In this document: piece after piece, positions 25,067 to 36,796 of the stretch
Layout of the letters: each line of letters starts with the position of its first letter
Numbering within the stretch: the stretch's first letter is position 1
From: Siphonodentalium dalli
Lineage: Eukaryota > Mollusca > Scaphopoda > Gadilida > Siphonodentaliidae
Assembly (NCBI GenBank): GCA_032622095.1
Contig: CP136065.1
Span: forward strand, 204,486,618-204,550,617
DNA length: 64,000 nt
Reading direction: 5' to 3'
Notes under the pieces: model-generated
The model's input: the letters and a program-made list of their open reading frames with translations, nothing else
Told to the model about the DNA's origin: nothing
Databases searched by the model: none
Made by a program: the position numbers and the translations under genes

Positions 25067-28000
25067 TAGTCCAGGAGATATTGGTCGACCTCTGCACCCC
25101 CCCCAGGACTTAACTTCACCCCACTAATTTTCTTCCTTAAGGTCTCCTCTAATTTTTTTCACTTGTTAACAAGAAAAAAAAGTGGCCGCAGAGACTCCAG
25201 ACAAGATGGCGTCCATCATGGCGGCCATTTATTTTAAATGCACCCGGTCTCTTTGATCGCCATTATAGTAAAGATAATAGCACATGCGGTCTTGTTTTCC
25301 GCTCGATTCGTTATGCTAATATACAACCCTTACAAATTAGCCAAAAATCCGACACCAGAATCCAATATGCTATTTTTCTGACGTGTTACCACCTTTCGTT
25401 TGTCTCTGTGGGAAAATGTTAGAATTTTTGCGCCATGTTATACATTTATCATATAGAGGAGTCATTGGCGAACACATGGGAACCATAATATGCATTCATT
25501 GCGGGATATTTTTGTCCGATATCACGTTTTCCCAAATGCCGGTATCATAGGTCAAAGCCGAATCTCTGTTAATAACGCGATGTTATGTTTCGAATCAATG
25601 ATTGTTATTGCTATTATAACAACACCCATGCATATATATTTGCAGGAGTACTCGAGCTAGGATTCCTCTTATACCTGAGTTGAGGAATATTTACCCAAAT
25701 CCAAGATGGCGGCCAAAATGGCCACCAGAAATAAAAAATCGCCGAAAATCGCTGATTTTAACATCAGTGAGCATTATTGTCATGACAACTCCACACCTGC
25801 GTACTATTGTAAGTTGGGAACACTTAGGCGAAGAACTTTCCTTGTATCATATCCAAATAAAAGTCCTCTAAATCCAAAATGGCGCCCACAATGGCGGACA
25901 GATTTTGAAAAATCACCGAAATTCCCTCATATTCACATCATTGGGCATTATTGTCGAGACAACTCCATCCATGCATACAGTTGAGTTGGAAATACTGAGG
26001 TGAAGTAATTACCTTACATCTCATGCAAGAAATGGTTTTCCAAATCAAAGATGGCGGCCAAAATGGCGACCGAAATTTGAAAACAAGTCTACATTCCTTT
26101 ACTTTCTTACGATGGGCGTTATTGTTTCGCGATTTCTATCCACCATTACATGTTGATATGGAATAGTGACATGAAGTATTCATTAGGGTTTGGCAAATGA
26201 TACTCACAGCCAAGATCGCTGCTAAATTGGTGGCTAGAAATTGAAAAGAAATCGATATTTTCACATATTAATTTCAACTTTTTGTCATAATATCGGTATG
26301 TATGGACGAAACTGTACATAAACCATGTACTAGTTCAACCTAAAGGTATCAAAACGCATAACATAGCTCGTATCCTTCTGGAAAGATGAAACACCACAAT
26401 TAATATCGCGATGTGGCATTTCAAATCCAGTCTCCACTTAGCGCCGATAATGGCCGTAAGCGTAGGTGCGCCGAATAGTTATATCAGAACAATTACCTGA
26501 TAACAGATTCTGATTTGCCACGTCACGTCCATAATTATCTGGACCAGATTCCATTTCTTTGTCTAATAAATCTAGGTCGCTCACACCGACAAAGTATTCA
26601 CCACTTCCTGGGAGTAGGGTCCCTCTAATCATAACGTTTCAAACAATTCATTTTCCGGTGTCTAGCTTACAGAAGGTCATCTCTATGTATGTGTCTCATA
26701 CCCCATGGGATAACGACATGTACACCTGGCGAACCAGTTAGCTAGTCACTTCTCAATAGATGGTTCGTCAACTCACAAACTCAGCGAACGCATTGGCATA
26801 TGTGGACAACTTCGACAGTGTTTCGAAGGTTGCTAGCTGTCTCATTCCCTTGGACAGATGTCTATCTGCTAAGGAGAAGACCCTAGTGTACAGACTACCC
26901 ACACTTCTTGACCATTATCCGAAGCAAACTGTGTGAGGCCCCGCATTTGTCTCGTCGAATACCTCCCAGCAGAGAAGAACAATGCTCGCGGTGCTAGTTT
27001 GTGAACATGCGCCATGATAGTGGACATGAAATGGGCCACTGCATGTATACACCACCCCTACACCTGGTGCATGTTTAAGATATCGAATGTCATGCGTGTC
27101 GGTTTTATTTGGTGTGGTAAGGTTGTATTCCACATCCGTTTCGAAGCCTTTCTGATTCAACTACGTACACTTTTGTCTGGATAATAATATGCTAGCCTCC
27201 CTCAAAACAGTCGGATGGACTAAAGGATAATGTCTTTATAGCATGAATGTATGCGTGTTTTGTTATCCTCTCTCGGGGTTAGTGTCAGTATGTGGGTGGT
27301 ATTATTCAAGAAAATGTCAGGAATTGTGGTGCATTTATTTCACTATGTATTTAAAGAACAATTTACAGTCTCGATGGCAATGGCTGTGGCCGTTGGGGAT
27401 CGCGACCTTTATGATTATATAGCTTTATATATATATAACTTTAGAATATAGTAGTTAATGTCTCATGCAGGAAAATGGTCGCATTTGGTGATGTTACCAA
27501 GAAATCACTTGGTGTACCAACATTTGTTGAATTGAATGCAAGAGCTCATCAACGTAACATTCCTCTGGATGTTCTTCGCGTTGAACATTTCACCCTTTTG
27601 TTGATGGCATTTGTACTTTCTTGAACCATACCACCCAACGTGAGTATGACATATCAACCAACTATCAAAGGTATCGCCTTTAAGACTACACCCCAGTCTC
27701 GGTGGGGCTTATACATCAGTAGGCAATGGCATACTCCTGGTCCAGTTGTTTAAGAACGGCTTCCAAACGGATGGGAACATACAATCTTAGCATACAAGGA
27801 AAGCAAAGCCACACATGAGATCCTGTCTGAATCTAAAACATAACAAAATAAGGGGCGGTGCAGTCATGGTCCAATTTCATTTCCACTATCATGCCACATA
27901 CCCACAAACGAGCACCGTGTGTATTGTTATCATCTGCTTGGATCTGTTCGGTGAGACGATTGCTGGACGCCAACAAGCTTGTTCTTATGATCATGTTCAA

Positions 28001-30011
28001 GGAGTTTGGGTATATTATGCATTATGGTCTTCTACGCCTTAGCAGAAATGCATCCGTCAAATGTCGGACTTTCAACATTCAAAGCCATATACAGAAGTTG
28101 TCCGGGTACGTCAGTGCATTAGATGAGTATGTGAATTGATGAACCATATATTGAGAAGTGGCTGTTTGGGAAGATCACCAGGTGTACACGTTGTTATCCC
28201 CGTTAGGTCACCAAAGCTGACAATACGCAGATAGATAGGTCCTTCTGAAAGTTAGTATATACGCATCGACCGAATACCTTTATAGTGTATCGCACAAGAT
28301 GACGCATATACCCTATATGTAGCATCTGAATTATTCCATAAGCTATACCATGAATGAAGCTCGCTAAGAATTCCAAGCTTTCGAAACCAACACGCGAGCT
28401 GGACACCGGCATATGTATTGTTTGAAACATTCCGATTAGTGGCACACTCCTACAAAGAAGAGTAGTGAACTGTTGTTGTGAGTGAGATAGATTAATCTGA
28501 CGAAGAGACGGAAACGAGTCTAGATAATGCTGAATGTGGCAATTCAGAATAAGCTCAGGTACTGTTGTTTTGATTCTTGGAAGTCATAATATGACTATTC
28601 GGCGCACCTATATACGGTTACGGCCAGTATGAGCCCTTAGTGGAGAATGGATTTTGAAATGCCACATTGCGAGTGTGGATTTTCATCCTTCCAAAAGGCT
28701 ACGACTTACATTGGAACTAATATATGGCTTATATTATGTACCGTTTCGTTTATACAAATCAATATTATGACAAAAATTTGAAATTAGTATGTGATAATAT
28801 CGGCTTCTTTTCAATTTCTGCCCGCCAGTTTGGCCGCCATATTGACTGTGGGTATCACTTGCCAAACCCTAATGGATAATTCATACATATCAACATGTAA
28901 TGGTGGGTAGAAATCGCGAAACAATAACGCCCATCCTAAGAAAGTAAAGGAATGTAGACTTGTTTTCAAATTTCGGTCGCCATTTTGGCCACCATCTTTG
29001 ATTTGGAAAACCATTTCTTGCATGAGATGTAAGGTAATTACTTCATCTCAGTATTTCCAACTCAACTGTACGCATGGATGGAGTTGTCTCGACAATAATG
29101 CCCAATGATGTGAATATGAGGGAATTTCGGTGATTTTTCAAAATCTGTCCGCCATTGTGGGCGCCATTTTGGATTTGGGGGACTTTTATTTGGATATGGT
29201 ACAAGAAAAGTTATTCGCCTAAGTGTTCCCAACTTACAATAGTAGGCAGGTGTGGAGTTATCATGACAATAATGCTCACTGATGTTAAAATCAGCGATTT
29301 TCGCGATTTTTTATTTCTGGTGGCCATTTTGGCCGCCATCTTGGATTTTGGTAAATATTCCTCAACAGGTATAAGAGGAATTCTAGCTCGAGTATCTCCT
29401 GCAAATATATATGCATGGGTGTTGTTATAATAGCAATAACAATCATTGATTCGAAACATAACATCGCGTTATTAACGGAGATTCGGCTTTGACCTATGAT
29501 ACCGGCATTTGGGAAAACGTGATATCGGACAAAAATATCCCGCAATGAATGCATATTATGGTCCCCATGTGTTCGCCAATGACTCCTCTATATGATAAAT
29601 GTATAATATGACGCAAAAATTCTAACATTTTCCCACAGAGACAAACGAAAGGTGGGAACATGTCAGAAAAATAGCATATTTTCACATTTCGGCGGCCATC
29701 TTGGCCGCCATATTGGATTCTGGTGGCGGATTTTTTGCTAATTTGTAAGGGTTGTATATTAGCATAACGAATCGAGCGGAAAACAAGACCGCATGTGCTA
29801 TCATCTTTACTATAATGGCAATCAAAGAGACCTGGTGCATTAAAAAAAAATGGCCGCCATGATGGACGCCATCTTGTCTGGAGTCTCTGCGGCCACTTTT
29901 TTTTCTTGTTAACAAGTGAAAAAAATTAGAGGAGACCTTAAGGAAGAAAATTAGTGGGGTGAAGTTAAGTCCTGGGGGGGGTGCAGAGGTCGACCAATAT
30001 CTCCTGGACTA
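25067..30011. mobile_element. Complete palindromic (foldback) DNA transposon, 4.9 kb
   Basis: The ends TAGTCCAGGAGATATTGGTC and its inverse are flanked by ATC at 25064-25066 and 30012-30014. The arms are near-identical inverses from the ends to about 26480 / 28560. Weaker inverted homology continues inward, for example GATAGTGGACATGAAAT near 27017 pairs with ATTTCATTTCCACTATC near 27870. The element is thus a palindrome along almost its full length, centred near 27450-27550. It shares the terminal logic (TAGTCC, a run of C, GGACTTAACTTCACCCCACT) with 6783-11583. Mirrored short frames (26915-27160 minus and 27815-28042 plus) encode related peptides but no recognised transposase. Confidence 0.85.
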
Positions 30012-30127
30012 ATCAGTGTATATTCAAAATTTCGAGTTGGCAATTTTGAATCGAATTCGAATCGAATTTGACTTTCGAATCTAATCTCGAATCGAATATC
30101 GAATATTCGCAGGACCCTAATCTAAAT

Positions 30128-30787
30128 GTAAGTTTATTGAAATGAAGCACCTAAGTCTAATTGTATGTGTTGTCTACAATGCATGTACATTACTACACGA
30201 ATCAGCAATTAGCAGATTAACAAATTATAAGGATAATTAACAAATTAACAAATTATAAGGATAAGACGATATAACGAAATATATACACACGCACATATAC
30301 AAATATAAATATAGATTCAGTCTCTCATGCAGTCTCTCTCTCTCTCTCCCATGTTGTTTTTCATCTAGTTGATTATGTTTGAGGCTCTCGCGTTCTGGAT
30401 GCTGAATAAGTCAGTTATGTCTGCCGTATGTTTTGTTTATCGGCGACAAATGCATGTTTGGTGGCGTTGGTGGTGGCGTAAGATATCCCTCCGGTAGTTG
30501 ATTTTGAATTTTGACTGGTCTCTTGCCATAGCAACTCAACTAACTCGCTCACATCCAGAGAGCGAGTTGCGGTTTCATCCTACTCAGATGTGGTATCATT
30601 CTGAAATTAAAATAACGGAAATGATCAATGAACTGCTCGCCAACTCAATTTGAAATGTAAAGAATTTACAGCGAGAATGCATAATCCGAGAATTAAAACA
30701 GGTTTCGGCAACAAAATAGTTAGTCATTCAACTGTCGCCGATGATGATTCAAATTCTGGTAAAAATGCTTTCTTTAATATCAGACCA
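30128..30787. other. Intergenic DNA, no gene seen
   Basis: AT-rich with a short (CT)n run near 30333-30348 and a duplicated AACAAATTATAAGGATAA near 30217-30262. No coding or RNA feature is recognised. Confidence 0.5.
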
Positions 30788-30791
30788 TTAA

Positions 30792-31234
30792 ATCTTTCAG
30801 TGCCAGGGGCCGATCTGATCGGCCCTAATTTACTGTCTGTAAAATCGGCCCTAAAAAAATTAAAATGTTTTTTTTTAATTTTTTGGGTTGAATTTTTTTT
30901 GGGTATGCTTAAGCATGCTATAACGAATTTAAAACAAACTGGATAAAACTTTAGGGGCATGTTATAACTCAAAACTATCCCCAAGTATTCATAGTAATAA
31001 TTTTGATGCTCATGAAAAACGTAAGATTCCCTGGCACTAAACCTACAAAATACTGAAAGAGTTAAAGAATATAAGAAAAAATTGTAAAAAATAATAACAA
31101 ATGATGAAAATTTGTTAGGCCAATGCATTCTCTTATATATACGAGGCGACCTATGGTCGACTCGCATATATAAGAGAATGCATTGGCACAGGGTATATGG
31201 GTTGATACACAAATCGGACCTGGCACTCAAAGGG
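30792..31234. mobile_element. piggyBac-type MITE, 443 bp, TTAA target
   Basis: It is flanked by TTAA (30788-30791 and 31235-31238). The right end inverse reads CCCTTTGAGTGCCAGGTCCG and the left end is the diverged ATCTTTCAGTGCCAGGGGCC. TTAA duplication and CCC-starting ends are the piggyBac signature. The left subterminal region has a GGCCGATCTGATCGGCC palindrome. The right interior has a 69-bp palindrome at 31119-31187 (GCCAATGCATTCTCTTATAT and its inverse). Partial relatives lie at 12197-12277 and 49736-49816. No coding capacity. Confidence 0.75.
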
Positions 31235-31839
31235 TTAACACCACAATACCACATGTTCAATCTTTGTACTGTACATAGAAAATATATATATAAATATATA
31301 TAGCTTTAATAGTATACATATATAGCATTAGCTTCAATAGTAAGTAGTAAGGTGGTTGAACCACCAGGTGAAACCGGAAATCTGTTTAAAAGCCATACAT
31401 GTTGTGTACTTATTTCATTTGATTCAATCTGATATAACTCGGCTGACTAGTTTGTGGGCGAGCTAGATTTTCATTATGATTTGGGAGGGATACTTGGCCA
31501 TAAAGTTATGGCAATAATTTTGACAATGATCAAGGGGTGTTCTCCCCCTTGATTTTTTTTTGAAAATCCAATGCATTGAGAGCTAATCTAGGGCTCTCAG
31601 TCAGTATTTTGAATTTAACTGAGAGGTCAATTTGACCAAGTTTCTCAAGCTTAACATTTGAAATATATGTATGGATTGAAAATGCTTATAAGGTATTATC
31701 AGATATCTTTTGGTTCAAGGGATTATGCTTATCCTACATCCTACTTGAAATGAGACTCAATTCATATAATAGGCTATTTTCTAAAATTCAAGTGAGAGAC
31801 ACATACATAATATGCTAGTAGTACATAAATAATGTCTAT

Positions 31840-32215
31840 TAAGTTGGTAATTACTCTATGTTAATTATTCATTTTGTGTTATGAGATCCCACATGATAAC
31901 CAGGTTGATTGTCACGGTTCCTGTACTGTACAGTGTAATTTCACTTGAATTTGATTGAAATACTGAAGTCTGAAAGCTTAATGATAACAAACCAGAACTA
32001 AAACTATTTGAAGTTTTCACAGATGAAAGCGAGATAAAGCCAAACATACATGTACTTTACAGTATGATACCAAATCTTAAACTTAAATCTTTTTGTAAAC
32101 TAACATGTCTTATGTCAATATATAAATATATTTATCTTGTTGTGATGTGAATTGGGACCTGAAATAAAACAAATATTTTTTTTGGTAAATTGTATTTTTT
32201 GGGCGCCTGGAGTTT
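31840..32215. repeat. Uninterrupted copy of the repeat split at 6563/11755
   Basis: Contiguous homologue of 6563-6782 joined to 11584-11755. The junction here reads CTTTACAG with no extra DNA, so it shows the pre-insertion state of the palindromic element at 6783. It ends near TTTGGGCGCCCAAAC and adjoins the 3' end of a family II ORF1 remnant. Confidence 0.8.
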
Positions 32216-32249
32216 GGGCGCCCAAACCGGTAAATGGTATGAAAAATGG

Positions 32250-32875
32250 TCTGGATATGTCCCTGACTTGGGTTTAGCAGCGGAAGCGCTATCTGAGCCA
32301 CTAGTTGGCTGGCTGATGGCGGCATTCGCATAAGAACTCGGTTTCCTGCGGTGAAACGCTCTCTGCCTCCTGGCAGGTAGGCCGGGTTACTGCGCACGCG
32401 TCCGATGTTATGACATCTTAAGCACTTGGGCGGTTGCCCCGTATCTGTCAAGAGAGCAGAAAACCCTGCATCTGTTTCCATTACGTGAGGGAGTCGGCTA
32501 AATTTAGCAGGGTCAGAATCCATCAAGACACGGATAACACCATTTTCAAGTTTCGGAACATTATCTACTTCCGGTGTAGTTTCGCGCACTGTACCGTATG
32601 GTTTAAGCACCGTTCCTAGAAACGACCCAAACCGGATATAGGGCGGAAGCCAGTGGACCTTGACAGCGCGAACAACACGCTTCGAAAACTGTTTATGATA
32701 TGCGTTGTCTGAATGGTCTTGGCGAAAAACTGCCAGTCACCATTGGCCGACTGACTGATGGTGTCAATCTTTGAAATATCAATGTCAAATGTCTTTCCTT
32801 GTTGATCTACCACTCACCTTAAATGTTGTTGTCTTTTCCATACATCCTTTGTCAATGCACTCATGTGAACTGCCA
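32250..32875 (-). pseudogene. Family II LINE ORF1 remnant
   Basis: Starts at an ATG at about 32875 reading MAVHMSALTKDVWK, the same MAVH start as the copy at 48823. An early stop lies near 32815. It continues as DISKIDTISQSANGDWQFF and, after a frameshift, as an acidic-basic domain ending in a knuckle-like PPKCLRCHNIGRVRSNPAY, in which the usual third and fourth ligands are damaged. The layout (N-terminal RNA-binding domain then CCHC) is typical of LINE ORF1. ORF2 is not found downstream, so the copy is truncated. Confidence 0.65.
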
Positions 32876-33238
32876 TGACTCTGGGTAAAACTGACCCTTG
32901 CAGTTGGGTAATTCCAACAGGTAGCCGTCAGTCTGGGCCTTAGTGACTAACAACCCCCTCGCGGGTTCCCCTTCCTAAGCTGCCAGCCATCCCTGCGTCC
33001 GCAGAAACGACGTAGAAGAAAGAAATGGCGCTGTCTGAATTGCACCGAGAAGGTGGTCTTGGTGGCAATGGCCCGAAGGCGCGGATGCTACATGGTGCGT
33101 GGACCGACTTCACTAAACTGTTAGGTAAAGGAGCGCTCGGTCGGGTTCTTAAACCTCACAAAAAAGGTCACAGGTAAGATCCCTGGAGACAAAAGACTCA
33201 CTTCTCTGGCAGGCAGGTAGGTGAAAGACCCGCGCTAA
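32876..33238 (-). mobile_element. Family II LINE 5'UTR
   Basis: Conserved with 35958-36345 (for example GGTTCCCCTTCCTA, GCTGCCAGCC and AGGTAAAGGAGCGCTC) and more distantly with 48824-49215. The 5' edge on the minus strand carries TTAGCGCGGGTCTTTCACC. This region always precedes a family II ORF1, so it is the 5'UTR or internal promoter region of that LINE. The edge abuts the intron side of the piggyBac-like exon. Confidence 0.65.
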
Positions 33239-33340
33239 TAGATCAATAAATTTATTGAGACAAATTTTGGTAGAGCATCAAATAAATAAATACATGTATA
33301 TATAAATTAATTTAATTTTATAATAATTATATAGGCCTAC

Positions 33341-33863
33341 CTTGATTTGAAAGAAAAGGGTCGCTGGACCAGTAATCCTTGTAGGAAGGCTCTGGTTCAA
33401 GGCCCATAACTAGCATCATTCTGATATAAGTTGTTATCTCCTTCGAGTCTGTATCGTACAATGCTGCATCATGCCTGCTTCTCTGAGACATCTTCCACTT
33501 CGCATAATTATTTGTATCGCGAGCAATGGCATAATACAAAGACCGTTCGAACAACAATTCAAAATAATTTAACGGACAGGCTGTGTTCACATCAAAGCCT
33601 TCTGGGAGGACAGGTCCTGGAGAAAAATCTCCAACAGGAACATTAACATGATGTAAACTATAAGTCCATGTATCTGTAATTACAGGTAAAGCAGGTGCAG
33701 GTTCCGACTCGGAGTCAGAGTCACTCTCGCTTGCAGCCAAGTCACTATCAATATCACTATCATAGAACCCGTCAAACGAAGAACCATCGCTGTCTGATTC
33801 AAAATAGGTTTCGATCACCTCTCGATTTTCTTCGGCCATAAGACCGGTTGCCGAAACCTCCAT
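33341..33863 (-). CDS. piggyBac-transposase-like first exon (N-terminal part)
   Basis: Starts with ATG at 33863. An acidic Ser/Asp-rich N-terminus (ESDSDGSSFDGFYDSDIDSD) is followed by a domain start with the pattern YFELLFERSLYYAIARDTNN, then ITTYIRMMLVMGLEPEPSYK and YWSSDPFL. This order matches the N-terminal part of the piggyBac/PGBD transposase domain, up to the YWs.d motif before the catalytic Asp residues. The frame ends at a plausible splice donor CAAG|GTAGGC (33341/33340). A donor would suggest a PGBD-like host gene or intron-containing element. Downstream exons with catalytic residues are not seen, and a family II LINE lies in the would-be intron. Confidence 0.6.
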
Positions 33864-33879
33864 TGCAATGTAAACAATA

Positions 33880-34944
33880 AATGTTTATGAAAACAGACGA
33901 TAGTATTTATAAAAATAGTATCACGTGCACAACCTGGGAAAACCCGATTATTCGAACTAAAATTAGTGTTCATACGCCAGCACTGACCCGGAAAACATTA
34001 AGCAAAGGCCATTCATCCAGGGTCAGTTTTCGTAAAAACATTACGACATTGTTTATGACTATTTTCCGTCACTATAATGGGATTATCATTTGTTTAATTT
34101 GGGAAAACATGACTTGTTTTTGTATTCCTATACTGTCTTTACTATACTCTATAGATAGACCGGGATACATGATCATGTTTTATATGTTCCCAAATAAAAA
34201 GTTCAAATTGAAATTATTACGCATTGTTAATGTAAACACATGGCTCAATTTTTCTCCCGGGAAAACGCCATAATTTCTAACTCAATAACTGGATTACGTA
34301 ACGCTATTTACGATACAAAAAGATTTATCTCAAATGTGCCACAAAATAGGGTAACCACTGCATTTTTTAATATTGTATAAATATATTCAGCTTCTGAGTT
34401 CTCGCGCGGATTGATATCAACATGCAAATAATAAAAATTGAGCGGAGAATTGATCGATAAACGGCGAATATCGCGTTTGTATTTTTGACGAAAAGGTTGA
34501 CAAAATGCGTCAAATAGTAAATGACGTACTGTGTCAAAATGCGTCAAATAGTAAATAACGTACTGTGTCAAAATGCGTCAAATTGTAAATGACGTTACTG
34601 TGTCAAAATGCGTCAAAAAGTGGTAATGAGTTAAGATACGTAACTTTCTTGACGTCACCACCAAGCAGAATGTGATTTAAGTCTATATTATAACTAATAA
34701 TAATATGCAAATTTAGTGGGGCTTCACCACCATGCAAAAAAACAAATTCTGAATTATTTAAATTATTCAGAATGAATTTTGTAACCGGGGTTAAACCCCT
34801 CAATAACACCATATTCGTTGGGCATTTGAGAATATCCAGGGACGTGATCCAGGTCGAATGGGGTTCGCAGAAGATATGGGAAATATCTATGGGCGAAATC
34901 CGGTTCAGAATTATTAAGAATAATAATAGCATTTCCCAACCTAG
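33880..34944. other. Intergenic DNA with 38-bp tandem repeat
   Basis: No gene. 34502-34620 holds 3-4 copies of a ~38-bp unit (CAAAATGCGTCAAATAGTAA then ATGACGTACTGTGT). At 34743-34775 there is a perfect-looking palindrome around ATTCTGAATTATTTAAATTA. Confidence 0.6.
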
Positions 34945-35957
34945 TCAAACAGCTGGTTGAGACGCTCCATGCACAGAAAACTCATCAACTGCATCGTTGA
35001 CAAAACCATTGTGTTCCATTTCCTGCACGCTAGCGTTCTCATCAACTACCGTGTTGGTGTCTGATCCCGAGTCGGAGAAAAATGAACGTTCTTCTACTTC
35101 CGGTGTGTCCGACTCTTCGTCTTAAGAAGAATCGTGACGGTGGCGATTTTTCTTCGCCGTGTCATCTTTCATTTCTTACTGGTCTTACTCACTTCACTAT
35201 CCATCTCGTCATCCAAGGACGGCCCCTGAACCTGAGGTTTCGGGTCCGCCCCAGCTATGTCCGTGGCTGGATTCGGAAGTGAAGAATTCTCAACTACTAT
35301 CTCAGCCGAAGCTGGCACATCTTGGACACCGGAAGCATTGGCAGCTTCCGGTTTCTTCGCCTGAGCTCTCCTCGTTTTCCTTTTGGTACACTGTGGAGAG
35401 CTCCTAATGCGGCAGCGTTCACCACATGCTAGGCATTTCGGTGGCCTTCCTGGTCAAGTTACCAACATAGACAAGCCATTCTCGAATCTCACAACATCCG
35501 GAATGGAACGGAACGTTGTCTGGTCCGTTTCCAGCTGAATTTTGCGAACCCCCTAATCAATTTTGATGTTATCATGTTTGAAATATTCCATTTCTACATC
35601 TTGAACAATTCCGAATTTTGAGAAATATTCCTTTACGAAACTATCCTTCACGAAATAAGGAAGCCAGTGTGCTTTACACGTAAACCTTTGTTTACTCACA
35701 GGCCTGGTAAAAAATTAATGCCCTTTAAAGTTAATTTGGCCAATCGCATTAATTTTGTTCATGGTTGTACTGTCTTTAGCTGCAACATACCACCCTGTAC
35801 TACTCTCTTCCCTCCACACACAATCAATATTATTGAGGTTGATTGAATGATCCTTTAAGAACTCAACTACCTGCTTCCGGTCTGGCCGGTGTAATCCACT
35901 CACCTGACAAGTAAGCCGCTTCCTTTCTGGGTTCACTGCTGATGCCATCGTCGCCAT
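34945..35957 (-). pseudogene. Family II LINE ORF1 remnant, nearly full length
   Basis: Starts at about 35957 (MATMASAVNPERKRLTCQVS) with the N-terminal domain to about 35715. After a frameshift it continues as ACKAHWLPYFVKDSFVKEYF-type sequence, a stop near 35555, then a knuckle PPKCLACGERCRIRSSPQC near 35430, a Lys/Ala/Pro-rich linker and an acidic tail ending VHGASQPAV and a stop at 34945. At least one frameshift and two stops make it non-functional. The start context CAAGATGGCG resembles the paired ATGGCG motifs of the palindromic elements, probably by chance. Confidence 0.6.
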
Positions 35958-36345
35958 CTTGACTCTAGATACCCACTAACGAAACCAGAACCGCCACTTA
36001 CAGTTGGGTAATATCCAACAGGTAGCCGTCGGTCTGGTCCTTAGTGGCTTACACCCCCCTCGAAGGTTCCCCTTCCTACGCTGCCAGCCGTCCCTGCATC
36101 CACAGGAAACGACGTAGATGAAAGATGTGGCGCTATCAGATCCGCACTGAGAAGGCGGGCTTGGCTGCAGTGGCCCTAAGGAACGGATGCTCTTGGAGAG
36201 TGGAACGCGTACACTAAACCGCTAGGTAAAGGAGCGCTCAGTCGGGTCTTAACCTTGCAAAAAAGGTAACAGGTAAGATCCTGGAGAAATAGACACGCTT
36301 CTCTGGCGGGCAGGTAGGTGCAAGACCCGCGCTAACCGATTGGCT
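35958..36345 (-). mobile_element. Family II LINE 5'UTR, 5' end near a U2 remnant
   Basis: Homologous to 32876-33238. The 5' edge reads CAGCCAATCGGTTAGCGCGG, similar to the edges at about 49215 (minus) and 49670 (plus). The GGTTAGCGCGGG part looks like a tRNA A-box, but no convincing B-box at normal distance was confirmed. Immediately upstream on the minus strand is a 19-nt U2 segment (36359-36377). Confidence 0.6.
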
Positions 36346-36358
36346 GTCAAAGAATCTT

Positions 36359-36377
36359 ATAAGAACAGATAATACAC
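36359..36377 (-). ncRNA. U2 snRNA fragment (nt 31-49) at 3' end of LINE copy 1
   Basis: The minus strand reads GTGTATTATCTGTTCTTAT, which is U2 from nt 31 with one change in the branch-site recognition motif (GTATTA for GTAGTA). It directly follows the A-rich tail of LINE copy 1, as expected for insertion at this U2 position. The rest of U2 is lost. Confidence 0.75.
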
Positions 36378-36796
36378 TTTCTTTTTTTTTATAAAAAGTT
36401 TATTCAGATAATACGAAATAATACAGGTTTTACAAAAGATAACGATGACAGAAATTCAAATACAGAGTAATATGGTGAAATAACGAAAGAAATGGAAAGC
36501 TTGCTAACTGCCAGCACCGTACATGCCCCCGCTCCGATTAAATACGGACGAGTCTGCGATATCACAAGTTTGGAGCGAGGGCTAAAGAACAAAATGAGTT
36601 GGGGGGGGGGATAATCCTTACCCACCCAACTCCCCCACGAATATTACTACAAAAATACAATACAGAGTTACCCATCCCACGTCCCAGAGACATTAAGTGC
36701 CCTGCGACGCAAGAGGGATAGCTCCACAGAGATTGTCTAAATATAAGCGTGTCAGTAGAGAAGTCGGACTTGTCCTTCTTAAAGGTACATGACTTA

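Larger units (their letters stand above)
24122..30119 (-). mobile_element. hAT transposon remnant, interrupted by a palindromic element
   Basis: The ends TAGGGTCCTGCGAA (24122) and its exact inverse (ending 30119) are each followed inward by CGAATCGAATATCGAAT-rich subterminal repeats. The flanks ATATAAAT (24114-24121) and ATCTAAAT (30120-30127) match at 7 of 8 positions, giving the 8-bp duplication expected for hAT. A YAGGG-type terminus and a BED-finger coding remnant (24495-24722) support hAT. Only about 1.05 kb belongs to hAT itself; 25067-30011 is a later insertion. Confidence 0.8.

Noticed and set aside
30724-31260. 178-codon minus-strand frame
   Set aside because: It runs across the piggyBac-type MITE and its palindrome. 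The composition is that of translated AT-rich repeat and there is no family resemblance.
36300-36345. tRNA gene suggested by CCAATCGGTTAGCGCGGG
   Set aside because: Only an A-box-like stretch is present. No cloverleaf or B-box at proper spacing could be drawn, and the segment is the constant edge of family II 5'UTRs.
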